Source: a bacterium (lineage in GTDB: Bacteria; Cyanobacteriota; Vampirovibrionia; Gastranaerophilales; Gastranaerophilaceae). Taken from it: 56,732 nucleotides of DNA. This document shows, piece by piece, positions 42,684-51,265 of the stretch. Within the stretch, counting starts at the first letter, position 1. Every line of letters begins with the position of its first letter. A program made the translations under genes and the position numbers. The notes beneath the pieces are model-generated. The model made no database searches. It had not been told where the DNA came from and worked only from the letters and a program-made list of their open reading frames with translations. The stretch lies in NCBI GenBank assembly GCA_017941035.1, contig JAGAXG010000040.1, positions 1 through 56,732 of the forward strand, in the 5' to 3' direction.

Positions 42684-43604
42684 TTAATCGGGATTAAAAA
42701 ATTCAGTAATATTTTCAGTATTTGATACTATATTTTTCTTATAAGCATCATAATCTTTACTTAAATGCCCTAAATCTAAAGCTCGATAACCTGAATTACA
42801 TAAATCGTAAGCTAATATTGTTGCCGTTGGACCAAGTATGAGCATTATAATCTTATTTTTATTTTCTTCAGTTTTTATTTGATTTAAAATTTTATCATAA
42901 TATTTATAAGCATTAATTGTAGGAGCATATATATAATTAATTGATGACGCATTGTCATATATATTATAATTAATATTATTAAAAACCCTATCGCCACAAA
43001 CAATAACTATATCTTTTTTATCCCATATTTTTCTAAATTCAGAATAGTAATTATCATAATTAAAGCCATTAGCACCCTTATTTATATATGGAAACGAAAT
43101 ATCAACACGATAATATATTTGTTTATCTGATAATAAATCCAATAGCATTGGGGTATACTTACCATAAAAAACTCTGTCATATTTTTTTACATAATACTGA
43201 ACCTTTTCATATGACATAAATAAATTTGGTATACCTAACATTAAATTTTCATTGTTTGATTTTAAAACTTCCTTTAGTCTGTTAGACAAGTTTTCATCAT
43301 ATTCTTGAAATGGTATTCCATTCCCAAATATTAAATTAACCTCTCCATCTCCAAATCTTGAAAAAGAGCGATTAGACATAATTAACTCATTTATTGCTTG
43401 TAAATTATCATTTACTATGTTTATACTTTTTAAATTATTTAAATCTTCAGTAATTTCATATTTTATATGATCAAGTGAATAATGTATATTTTGTATTTCA
43501 TTATCTAAAACGTTATACACATTTTTAGTATTATTAAATATTTCTTTTAAATTATATCGGCATAAATATCTAATGTTATTTATTAAAGTTTTCAAAGCTT
43601 TCAT
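42684..43604 (-). CDS. GT-D fold glycosyltransferase (DUF1792/SP_1767 type)
   Basis: 306 residues. The first 70 are helical/coiled (NTKNVYNVLDNEIQNIHYSL). The GT-D core begins with RSFSRFGDGEVNLIFG, the conserved donor-binding DGE. Then MLGIPNLFM, VFYGKYTPMLLDLL, KDIVIVCGDRVF and the C-terminal LGPTATILAYDLCNSGYRAL with DLGHLSKDYD. Such enzymes add glucose to glycoproteins or glycans in streptococci. Here it is coupled to the GT9 gene (38-base gap). Confidence 0.85.
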   Translation of the reverse strand: MKALKTLINNIRYLCRYNLKEIFNNTKNVYNVLDNEIQNIHYSLDHIKYEITEDLNNLKSINIVNDNLQAINELIMSNRSFSRFGDGEVNLIFGNGIPFQEYDENLSNRLKEVLKSNNENLMLGIPNLFMSYEKVQYYVKKYDRVFYGKYTPMLLDLLSDKQIYYRVDISFPYINKGANGFNYDNYYSEFRKIWDKKDIVIVCGDRVFNNINYNIYDNASSINYIYAPTINAYKYYDKILNQIKTEENKNKIIMLILGPTATILAYDLCNSGYRALDLGHLSKDYDAYKKNIVSNTENITEFFNPD

Positions 43605-43642
43605 TTATAAAAACTACCTCCTTATTACTTATCATATTTAAA

Positions 43643-44785
43643 TTACAATATTTTATTCAACAATGAAATTACATTATCGGCAGAAATCATGTTTATATCG
43701 CAACTACATTCTTCTCCTACTTCATGATGTTCATTTATATATTCATTTATATTATCCGGATAAATGTAATGTATATAATTTTGGTTTACATAAGGCTGAA
43801 ATCTGTTCATATACGAACCATTTGATATGCATATAGTTTTTACACCTGCAATTTTTGCAATATGTACAGTGCCGGTTTCATTTGTTATAAGCATTTTTGC
43901 ATATCGCAGGTAAATCGGAAATTCAGAAATAGAAATTTTTCCCGCAAGATTTATAACATTTTCTTTATTAGCGACCTTACGAATAATTTCTTCCGCTCCG
44001 GCTATTTCATATTCAGAACCAATTATACCAACTTTATATTTTAGGACTTCGGTTATATAATCAATAACTTTGATAAAATTATTTTCATCCCATGTTCTTA
44101 ATTTTGCACCAGAAAAAGGTCCTACAAGAATAAAATCTGATCTTAAATCTAACGGAGAAATCAATAGCTCATCTTTTGTGTTTTTCGGGATATTTTCTCC
44201 TAAAACCTGCTCAAAAAATAACCTGTATCGCTCCTGTTCAAAAATAATATCGTTACCTGTACTTATCAAATCAGTATAATATTTATAATACTTTTTCTCA
44301 TACTTATTAATTTTATCAAGACGATTATGCCCATATATTTTTTTTGCTTTAACTCTTTTTATTACTTGAATATCTATATCATTACTGCCTATACCGTAAA
44401 TCGGGCTTATAACATCATCTGCCTTGATTTTAGTAAATATTTTTAATACCTCCGGATCTAATGAACATGGAATCCATATAAATTCATCTACATACTTACC
44501 ATCATATTTTTCAGCAAATTTTGCAAATTCAACCCTTCCGGCAAATATAATTTTGTAATTTCTGTATTTTTTACTGTATCTTACATATTTAAGAAACTTT
44601 CGCATTAAAATGTAATCACCAATACCATCAAAACGGCATATCAACAAAACTTTTCTTTTTAATGTTATTGAAATTTTTAATCCAAAAATCTTTATTTTTT
44701 TTCTTCTTATATTATTTTTGTATTCGGTTGTTATGGAAAATATTGAATTCAGAATCTTTGAAGGGTCAATTCTCTCTTGTTTCAT
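43643..44785 (-). CDS. Glycosyltransferase family 9 (heptosyltransferase-like) with N-terminal FSI module
   Basis: 380 residues. The start carries FSITTEYKNNIRRKKIKIFG, the module seen at the end of other transferases. Then the GT-B fold: LLICRFDGIGDYILMRKFLK, DDVISPIYGIGSNDID, FILVGPFSGAKLRTWDENNF, GIIGSEYEIAGAEE and the nucleotide-binding LITNETGTVHIAKIAGVKTI. Adds a heptose-like or other sugar to core/O-chain. Divergent from regulator 4 across a gap with a GTAATG...CATTAC palindrome (44818-44834). Confidence 0.87.
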   Translation of the reverse strand: MKQERIDPSKILNSIFSITTEYKNNIRRKKIKIFGLKISITLKRKVLLICRFDGIGDYILMRKFLKYVRYSKKYRNYKIIFAGRVEFAKFAEKYDGKYVDEFIWIPCSLDPEVLKIFTKIKADDVISPIYGIGSNDIDIQVIKRVKAKKIYGHNRLDKINKYEKKYYKYYTDLISTGNDIIFEQERYRLFFEQVLGENIPKNTKDELLISPLDLRSDFILVGPFSGAKLRTWDENNFIKVIDYITEVLKYKVGIIGSEYEIAGAEEIIRKVANKENVINLAGKISISEFPIYLRYAKMLITNETGTVHIAKIAGVKTICISNGSYMNRFQPYVNQNYIHYIYPDNINEYINEHHEVGEECSCDINMISADNVISLLNKIL

Positions 44786-44914
44786 ACTAATACCTATTCA
44801 ATAATAGTTGAATTATGTAATGAAAAACATTACTTGTCAATATAATGAGGTAATGTTATTCACTGTTATACTGAATTCTATTTTCTCATATTATAAAGCA
44901 ACGGGATGATATAA

Positions 44915-45232
44915 ATGAACAGACAGGAAATAGGGAAAAAGATAAAATTTTATAGACAAATATCAAATTTAACTCAAGAACAACTTGCTGAAAAAGTAGG
45001 AATACACGAAAAACAAATATCTAGAATTGAATCAGGAATTCATTTCCCTACATTTGACAATTTAATTAAAATTATGAATGCTCTGAATATAGAATTTAAG
45101 GATCTGGATTTAAGTAACGAATCCAAAAACGCGGTCAAAGAAAAATTGATTAAAATAATAAAATCATTAAAAGATCAGGATGCAAAACTTTTTCTCGCAA
45201 TAATTGAAGATATAAAGAAATATCGAAATTAA
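44915..45232 (+). CDS. XRE-family regulator 4 of the polysaccharide locus
   Basis: 105 residues: IGKKIKFYRQISNLTQEQLA, EKVGIHEKQISRIESGIHFP, TFDNLIKIMNALNIEFKDLD, and a C-terminal helix pair (KLIKIIKSLKDQDAKLFLAI). Abuts the 3' end of rfbG with no gap and converges with it. Divergent from the GT9 gene. Same size and plan as regulator 3, more distant from 1 and 2 in the recognition helix (HEKQISR against DQRQIAY). Confidence 0.87.
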   Translation: MNRQEIGKKIKFYRQISNLTQEQLAEKVGIHEKQISRIESGIHFPTFDNLIKIMNALNIEFKDLDLSNESKNAVKEKLIKIIKSLKDQDAKLFLAIIEDIKKYRN

Positions 45233-46291
45233 TTATTTTTTTGTTTCAAAATCTTCAATTTGTTTCATTGTAAATTTATACATATCAATATCCTGAGCAT
45301 AAAAATGCTTATACCAATCTACAGTATTTTTAATAGCTTCTTGAGCAGTAAGTGTAGGAGTCCAGCCTAGAATTTTTTTCGCTTTTTCAATATTTAACAT
45401 CAATAAACCTGCTTCGTGCAACGGACTTTTTTCTCCTACAACAACTTTACCTTTACCATAAAAATCACAAACCATTTTGGAAACTTGTGCAACCGTTAGA
45501 ACACTATCTTCATTTGGCCCAAAATTAAATCCGTCAGCATATTTTTTACCTTCTTCTAACAATTTTTGACCCAATAACAAGTACCCCGATAATGGTTCAA
45601 GTACGTGTTGCCATGGACGAACAGCTATAGGATTGCGAATTTCAATATCAATACCATTATTTATAGAGCGAACGCAATCAGGAATTAACCTGTCTAATGC
45701 CCAGTCTCCGCCACCGATAACATTACCCGCACGAGCAGTTGCCATTGCCATTGTTCCTTCCTCTTGCAAAAAAGAACGCCTAAATGATGAGGATAATATT
45801 TCAACACAACCCTTTGAAGATGAGTACATGTCATACCCACCCATAGGTTCATCCTCTCTATATCCGCGATGAATCTCTTTATTTTCATAGCATTTATCCG
45901 TAGTAACATTTACAAAAGCTTTAACAGAAGAACAATGCCTAGCCGTTTCAAGCACATTCAAAGATCCAATTACATTTGTTTTGTATGTTAAAACCGGTTC
46001 TTTATATGACAATCTGACTAAAGGTTGAGCAGCCAGATGAAAAACAATTTCAGGCCGAAATTCTTTAAAAACTTCTTCTAAATGTTTTTCATTCAATATA
46101 TTTCCAAATTCATTTCGGCAATGACCGTAAATTTGTAATTCTTCAAACATTGAAGGTGTAGTATTTGGTTCTAATGAATACCCCAAAACTTCTGCGCCTA
46201 AAAATTTCAACCATAATGTTAACCAGCTTCCTTTAAAACCAGTATGCCCTGTAATTAAAACTTTTTTCCCTTTATAAATATTATTATACAT
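45233..46291 (-). CDS. rfbG: CDP-glucose 4,6-dehydratase
   Basis: Makes CDP-4-keto-6-deoxyglucose, the substrate of RfbH. Extended SDR: VLITGHTGFKGSWLTLWLKF, FHLAAQPLVRLSYKEPVLTY, TTDKCYENKE, active-site GGYDMYSSSKGCVE (Y-x3-K) and TARAGNVIGGGDWALDRLIP, all diagnostic. 352 residues, full length. The last 40 codons lie in the 124-base repeat whose second copy is at 42508. Two bases after the upstream GT2. Confidence 0.96.
   Translation of the reverse strand: MYNNIYKGKKVLITGHTGFKGSWLTLWLKFLGAEVLGYSLEPNTTPSMFEELQIYGHCRNEFGNILNEKHLEEVFKEFRPEIVFHLAAQPLVRLSYKEPVLTYKTNVIGSLNVLETARHCSSVKAFVNVTTDKCYENKEIHRGYREDEPMGGYDMYSSSKGCVEILSSSFRRSFLQEEGTMAMATARAGNVIGGGDWALDRLIPDCVRSINNGIDIEIRNPIAVRPWQHVLEPLSGYLLLGQKLLEEGKKYADGFNFGPNEDSVLTVAQVSKMVCDFYGKGKVVVGEKSPLHEAGLLMLNIEKAKKILGWTPTLTAQEAIKNTVDWYKHFYAQDIDMYKFTMKQIEDFETKK
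45250..45373 (+). repeat. 124-base direct repeat, copy 2 (within rfbG)
   Basis: The intact partner of 42508-42631, in the same orientation. Both copies follow the end of an XRE gene. Recombination between them would delete GT-D, GT9 and regulator 4 in one step and leave rfbG complete. Confidence 0.9.
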
Positions 46292-46293
46292 GT

Positions 46294-47283
46294 TTATATT
46301 GACCCTTTATTCCTTTTAACCTTAAATGTAAAAAACATTATGCGAATGTACCTATATACATTATCTCGCTCTATACAAAAAAATAATTTGAAAAAATTAT
46401 TGATTTTACATTTTATATATTCTATGTAAAAATATAAATTTTTCCCATAAATAGGTATTAAATATTTAAAATAGTTATCATTTTCAAAGGTAAAACCATA
46501 AGGTTGATTAAAACAGAAACGATTAATTTGCATTTTTAATAGTGCTTTTTTATGACGCTCATATACTTTCGTAGAAATTGAACCTCTGTTATAAAATTCA
46601 TTAATGATAGATAAATAATTTACACCAAATACCTTCGCAGTATTGTAACCACCTTTTTTATTGACATATGAATTACCTATAACATATTCGCCATATATGG
46701 TTACATTATTTCCTTCTTCAAGAAGTCTTAGTAATATATCTACCTGCGCGAAATTTATATTGGAATATCTGTCAGGATTTTCTAGTGTTTCATACAATTC
46801 TTTATTAATACAAAAACCGCCTATCCATGTTATAAAAAAAGAAACTTCAGATAAAAGTTCATCTATATTTTTACATTCTTTTATCCCGCTTGTATTAAAA
46901 TTTGAATTGGATAGAAAAATTATTTCAGAATGCGCTTCTCTTTCTAAGAAATTCACAAACTTTTCAAGTTCGCCTTCAAAAAAATAAATATTGTCATTAT
47001 TGAGCTTAAGATATTTACCTTCACCGAGTTTTAAAACTTCAATAAAATTTTTATCTTGTATATCAATTATTTGACGCTTATATATAATTTTGTCAGGATA
47101 TTTTCCCAAAAATGATAAACATGTGCTTTGGGTTTCATCATCAGAACAATTATCAGAAATAACAATTTGTACTTTGTTTGTATTTTGAAAAATAGGTTCA
47201 TTTGTTATGTTTTCAAGAGTATTTTGTAAATTTGACGCTCTATTTTTTGTTGGAATACATATTGAAAGTATAGGTTTAGGCAT
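46294..47283 (-). CDS. Glycosyltransferase family 2, candidate CDP-dideoxysugar transferase
   Basis: 329 residues: LSICIPTKNRASNLQNTLEN, QIVISDNCSDDETQS, KLGEGKYLKLNNDNIYFFEG and a basic C-terminal end FFCIERDNVYRYIRIMFFTF that loosely fits the FSI-type tail. It lies between rfbF and rfbG with an 8-base overlap and a 2-base gap. The start resembles abequosyltransferase-type GT2 proteins, so it may transfer the locus's CDP sugar. The usual DxD is replaced by NNDN, so metal binding is uncertain. Confidence 0.8.
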   Translation of the reverse strand: MPKPILSICIPTKNRASNLQNTLENITNEPIFQNTNKVQIVISDNCSDDETQSTCLSFLGKYPDKIIYKRQIIDIQDKNFIEVLKLGEGKYLKLNNDNIYFFEGELEKFVNFLEREAHSEIIFLSNSNFNTSGIKECKNIDELLSEVSFFITWIGGFCINKELYETLENPDRYSNINFAQVDILLRLLEEGNNVTIYGEYVIGNSYVNKKGGYNTAKVFGVNYLSIINEFYNRGSISTKVYERHKKALLKMQINRFCFNQPYGFTFENDNYFKYLIPIYGKNLYFYIEYIKCKINNFFKLFFCIERDNVYRYIRIMFFTFKVKRNKGSI

Positions 47284-48073
47284 TAACCATCCCTTTCTTT
47301 GTCCAAACAGCCCATGGTGCTTGATTATTCTGCCACATATATGTCAAGTCATTTTTATCTTTCAAAGTATCCATTGGACGCCAAAAACCACTATGCTTAT
47401 AAGCATTTAACTGTTTGTCTTGAGCAAGATTTTCCAAAGGTGCACGTTCAAAAATTGTAGAATCACCGTCTTTTATATAATCAAAAACTTCAGGCTGGCA
47501 TACAAAAAATCCACCATTAATCCAAGATTCTTCTCCTTTGGGTTTCTCCATAAAAGAAGTTATCATATTATCATCTTTGATAACCAAAGCTCCAAATCTT
47601 CCTTGAAGTTGAACCGCAGTCATAGTACAAAGTTTCCCTGATGCTTTGTGATTATTTATCAAATCATTAATATTTACATCAGAAACTCCATCTCCGTATG
47701 TTAGTAAAAATGGTTCATTTCCGATGTATTCTTGTGCTTTTTTAATACGTCCTCCTGTCATTGTATCTTGGCCGGTATAAAGCATTGTAACTTTCCAAGG
47801 TTCAGTTTGCATTCTGTGAATTTCAACAGAATTTGTTGTCATATCAACAGTTATATCAGAATACTGCTGATAATAATGAACAAAATAATCTTTTATAATA
47901 TGTGATTTATAACCTGTGAGAATTACAAAATCATTAAATCCATAATAAGAATATATTTTCATTATATGCCATAAAATCGGCTTACCACCAATTTCAACCA
48001 TAGGCTTCGGAACTATTTTAGTTTCTTCTGATAATCTAGTACCTAAACCGCCGGCTAATATTACGACTTTCAT
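47276..48073 (-). CDS. rfbF: Glucose-1-phosphate cytidylyltransferase
   Basis: Forms CDP-glucose from CTP and glucose 1-phosphate, first step of CDP-6-deoxysugar synthesis. Signatures: VVILAGGLGTRLSEETKIVP, KPMVEIGGKPILWHIMKIYS, LTYGDGVSDVNI, QLQGRFGALVI, and SWINGGFFVCQPEVFDYI. The end GFWRPMDTLKDKNDLTYMW is highly specific to RfbF. 265 residues, full length. First gene of the minus-strand rfbF-GT2-rfbG unit. Confidence 0.96.
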   Translation of the reverse strand: MKVVILAGGLGTRLSEETKIVPKPMVEIGGKPILWHIMKIYSYYGFNDFVILTGYKSHIIKDYFVHYYQQYSDITVDMTTNSVEIHRMQTEPWKVTMLYTGQDTMTGGRIKKAQEYIGNEPFLLTYGDGVSDVNINDLINNHKASGKLCTMTAVQLQGRFGALVIKDDNMITSFMEKPKGEESWINGGFFVCQPEVFDYIKDGDSTIFERAPLENLAQDKQLNAYKHSGFWRPMDTLKDKNDLTYMWQNNQAPWAVWTKKGMVNA

Positions 48074-48122
48074 TATTTACTCCTTATATTCTTAATTCCA
48101 CAAATATGCTAACACAAAAATA

Positions 48123-48761
48123 CTACATTCTTATAAAATTAGTAAAAATCGTTTCTTCATTTTTTGGTAATTGAACACCTAACTTTTTACCTGCTTCTGA
48201 GCATTTTAAATGCCAAGCCATATTACGTGCAAGTATACGCATATTTTGTAAGCCTTCTTTATCTTCCAAGACTTGTTCAGAACTCGCACCATGCACCATA
48301 TTCCAATATCTACCAGATATCATAGGCATTTGAGTTATTGCAAAATATTTATTCAACTGATCTAATGCAGCAGTAGTTCCGGCACGTCTTGCGCTCACAA
48401 TAGAAGCACCTGGTTTATGCATAAAAATATCCCCTCTTCCTGATTGAAATGCTGTAAAAAATGCCCTATCTAAGAAAGCCGTAATTCCACCGCAAGCAGA
48501 ACCATAATGAACCGGTGAGCCAAATATAAATCCATCAAAATCTTTGGCATAATTTAAAAAGTCATTTACTTTATCATTTATAATACATTTCCCAATTTTT
48601 GAACATGCATAACAAGCTCTGCAAGCACTAACAGGCTCAGTACCTATCTGATAAATTTCCGAATCTATACCTTCTTCTTTTAATGTTTTTGATATTTCTT
48701 CTAAGGCCGTGTATGTGCATCCGTTTTTATGAGGTGAACCATTAAATAATAAAACTTTCAT
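48123..48761 (-). CDS. Iron-sulfur flavoprotein-like NAD(P)H:FMN oxidoreductase
   Basis: 212 residues, flavodoxin-like fold: LLFNGSPHKNGCTYTALEEI binds FMN phosphate, and FIFGSPVHYGSACGGITAFL contacts the ring. Residues 47-60 have CRACYACSKIGKC, the compact CX2CX2CX5C motif of iron-sulfur flavoproteins that hold a [4Fe-4S] cluster. An electron carrier or reductase. It ends 49 bases before rfbF starts and points the same way. It might serve the RfbH step, whose usual E3 partner is missing; that link is inference. Confidence 0.82.
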   Translation of the reverse strand: MKVLLFNGSPHKNGCTYTALEEISKTLKEEGIDSEIYQIGTEPVSACRACYACSKIGKCIINDKVNDFLNYAKDFDGFIFGSPVHYGSACGGITAFLDRAFFTAFQSGRGDIFMHKPGASIVSARRAGTTAALDQLNKYFAITQMPMISGRYWNMVHGASSEQVLEDKEGLQNMRILARNMAWHLKCSEAGKKLGVQLPKNEETIFTNFIRM

Positions 48762-48863
48762 GTCTCTCCTTTTATTTTAAATAATTTTTAAATAATTACA
48801 TAATTCATTTTAATATAATCAAGCAATATTGCAATAAACCATTTAAAATGATAAGATTTTATT

Positions 48864-50246
48864 ATGGAGAAAAAATCATCTGTAATAGTATTAGCAGGGT
48901 ATTTTTATATATTATTGCCAATATTAATATTTTTTGCAGGATATTGTAATATATTAACTTCATTTATTGGTATTTTAATGATTTGTATTTTTGGATTATT
49001 ACTTTGCAAAAATACTCCACAATTATGGATCCCATCAAACAGAAAAGAATGGGCATTAATTATGCTTATTTTGATAATAAGTTTAGTATGGGTATATTCA
49101 TCAGGGATAGGAGCTTTAGTATTTCAAAATCTTGATCACAATTGTCGAAATCCTATATTCGAGCATTTAGTCGAAAATACTTGGCCTGTATTGAGTGCAG
49201 ATAAACAATATATATTGACTTATTATATTGGTTTTTGGTTACCGTCAGCTTTGATTGGAAAAATTTTTAATAGTATTCAAATAGGATATTATTTTCAAAT
49301 TATTTGGGCAACATTTGGAGTTTTTCTAACTTTTTATTATATTTTAGCATCATTAAAGAAAAAAGTTTTATGGCCGGTTTTTCTATTCATATTTTTTAGC
49401 GGAATGGATTTACTTGGCAGTTTACAATTATACGGATTTAGATCTTTTGAGCCATTTGAAATTACAAAACATTTAGAATGGTATTATCCTGGGTATCAAT
49501 TTTCAAGTTTTACAACACAGTTGTATTGGGTATTTAACCAAGCCATTCCTGCGTGGGTAATAACATTATTGTTATTCCATCAAAAAGATAGTAAAAATAT
49601 AATATTTTTATATTCATGTATGTTTTTATTCAGTACAATACCAGCTATAGGGATATTTCCTTTTGTAATTTATTGGAGTTTCAAAAATAATATTAATTCT
49701 ATTTTTACTTTACAAAATTTTCTTGGCGGATCTTTTATTTTAATGGTTAGTTATACTTATTTGTCAAATAATATTGCCGGAGGGCATATAACTTTTCAAT
49801 TTATTTCTGCATCTGCTTTTATGTGGTGGTTTATATTATTTTTTATGTTAGAAATTGGCTTCTATATTTTATATATAATACGGTATTGTTGTAAAGAAAT
49901 TTTGTTATATATATGTTTATTCTGTTTTTTAGTTTATCCGTTTATTCATATAGGTTATAGTGATGATTTTTGTATGAGAGCTACAATTCCAGCTCTTATA
50001 ATTATATTTATTTTAATTACTCAAACTATTGGAAATAGTGAATTTTATAAAAATAAACTTAATTTGTCGATACTAATATTTTTATTATTTATAGGAAGTT
50101 TTACCCCTATGCATGAAATTACACGAACAGTAATTATGACTTCTCATGGGATAACAAAAGCAAAAGCTGATTTAGGATTTGAAAACTTTTTTGGATATAC
50201 AAAAAATAGTAAATTTTTGAAGTATTTTGGGAAAAATAACTATTAA
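48864..50246 (+). CDS. Polytopic membrane protein, probable GT-C/Gtr-type glycosyltransferase
   Basis: 460 residues with about ten membrane helices. Between the second and later helices is a soluble loop (HNCRNPIFEHLVENTWPVLS) with acidic/His residues, as in GT-C enzymes that use undecaprenyl-phosphate sugars outside the cytoplasmic membrane. FNQAIPAWVITLLLF and DDFCMRATIPAL are other conserved-looking stretches. It sits with gtrB and gtrA homologues. In phage and Salmonella gtr clusters the third gene encodes exactly such a linkage-specific membrane transferase. Confidence 0.65.
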   Translation: MEKKSSVIVLAGYFYILLPILIFFAGYCNILTSFIGILMICIFGLLLCKNTPQLWIPSNRKEWALIMLILIISLVWVYSSGIGALVFQNLDHNCRNPIFEHLVENTWPVLSADKQYILTYYIGFWLPSALIGKIFNSIQIGYYFQIIWATFGVFLTFYYILASLKKKVLWPVFLFIFFSGMDLLGSLQLYGFRSFEPFEITKHLEWYYPGYQFSSFTTQLYWVFNQAIPAWVITLLLFHQKDSKNIIFLYSCMFLFSTIPAIGIFPFVIYWSFKNNINSIFTLQNFLGGSFILMVSYTYLSNNIAGGHITFQFISASAFMWWFILFFMLEIGFYILYIIRYCCKEILLYICLFCFLVYPFIHIGYSDDFCMRATIPALIIIFILITQTIGNSEFYKNKLNLSILIFLLFIGSFTPMHEITRTVIMTSHGITKAKADLGFENFFGYTKNSKFLKYFGKNNY

Positions 50247-51181
50247 AAATTTATTTTTTCTTTAACTATAACAAGCGGTTTTTTATTTACCCTAGTATAT
50301 ATAGCTCCTATATATTCTCCAAGAATTCCAAGACAAAATAACTGTACAGAGCCTAAAAATAAAATACTTAATATTATTGGTGCAACACCAAATGAAAAAA
50401 GTTTCCAATTAAAAAGTTTCCATAGTAAATAAAATATGGATATCAAAAATGTAATAGCCGACATAATAAATCCGGTAAACGCCATAAATCTTAAAGGCAT
50501 TTTTGAAAATTTAGTAATTCCTAACATTGCAAGCGAATATAGAGTATAAAAATTGTTACAAGAAATACCTCTTTTCCTTGTAGGTTGGTTATATTCAACG
50601 TAATCTCTTTTAAAACCTATTTCACATAATAAACCTCGATAATATGGATCCGGATCATCTATTTTTTTTAAGTTATCGATAATTTTTTTATCCACCAATC
50701 CAGAACCGGTACAATTAGGAGCTAGTTCAACTCCATTATCAACTAATTTATTTAACACTTCATAATAAAGTTTTCTCAAATTATACATTATGAAATTTTC
50801 TTCACTTGATTTTTTCTTAAGTAAAACAAGCTGATTACCTTCTTCCCATTTTTGAATCAATTTTGGTATGAGTTCAGGAGGATCTTGTAAATCAGATGCG
50901 ATTAAAATAACTGCATCAGCATCAGAATTTATAACTCCAAAAAGTGGAGATGCATTTTGTCCAAAATTTCTTGAATTTAAAATTACCTTAATTCTTTTGT
51001 CTTTTGACGCTAATTCTCGTAATTTTTCTTCAGTATTATCTGTCGAACCATTATCTAAAAGGATGTAGTCAAAAATATATTTATCTTCAAATTTTTTCCA
51101 TTGTTCATTTACGCGTTTATATAATTCATCAAGATTTTTTTCTTCATTAAAACAACTTGATACAATACTTATTTTTTTCAT
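50243..51181 (-). CDS. gtrB: Undecaprenyl-phosphate glycosyltransferase, GtrB/ArnC/DPM1-like
   Basis: 312 residues: GT2 domain with ISIVSSCFNEEKNLDELYKR, ILLDNGSTDNTEEKL, NFGQNASPLFGVINSDADAV and the metal motif IASDLQDPPELI. Two C-terminal membrane hairpins follow (FMAFTGFIMSAITFLISIFY; ILSILFLGSVQLFCLGILGE) ending YIGAIYTRVNKKP. It loads a sugar from a nucleotide donor onto undecaprenyl phosphate. Converges with the membrane GT gene (4-base overlap). Confidence 0.92.
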   Translation of the reverse strand: MKKISIVSSCFNEEKNLDELYKRVNEQWKKFEDKYIFDYILLDNGSTDNTEEKLRELASKDKRIKVILNSRNFGQNASPLFGVINSDADAVILIASDLQDPPELIPKLIQKWEEGNQLVLLKKKSSEENFIMYNLRKLYYEVLNKLVDNGVELAPNCTGSGLVDKKIIDNLKKIDDPDPYYRGLLCEIGFKRDYVEYNQPTRKRGISCNNFYTLYSLAMLGITKFSKMPLRFMAFTGFIMSAITFLISIFYLLWKLFNWKLFSFGVAPIILSILFLGSVQLFCLGILGEYIGAIYTRVNKKPLVIVKEKINF

Positions 51182-51265
51182 ATAAGTACTATAACATAAT
51201 TTTTATCCATATATTAAAATGTAAATATTTTGAAAAAATATATTTTTTGTTTAATATTTTTAATT

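Noticed and set aside
45694-45909. Frame inside rfbG
   Set aside because: Shadow of rfbG in another frame with no start signals.
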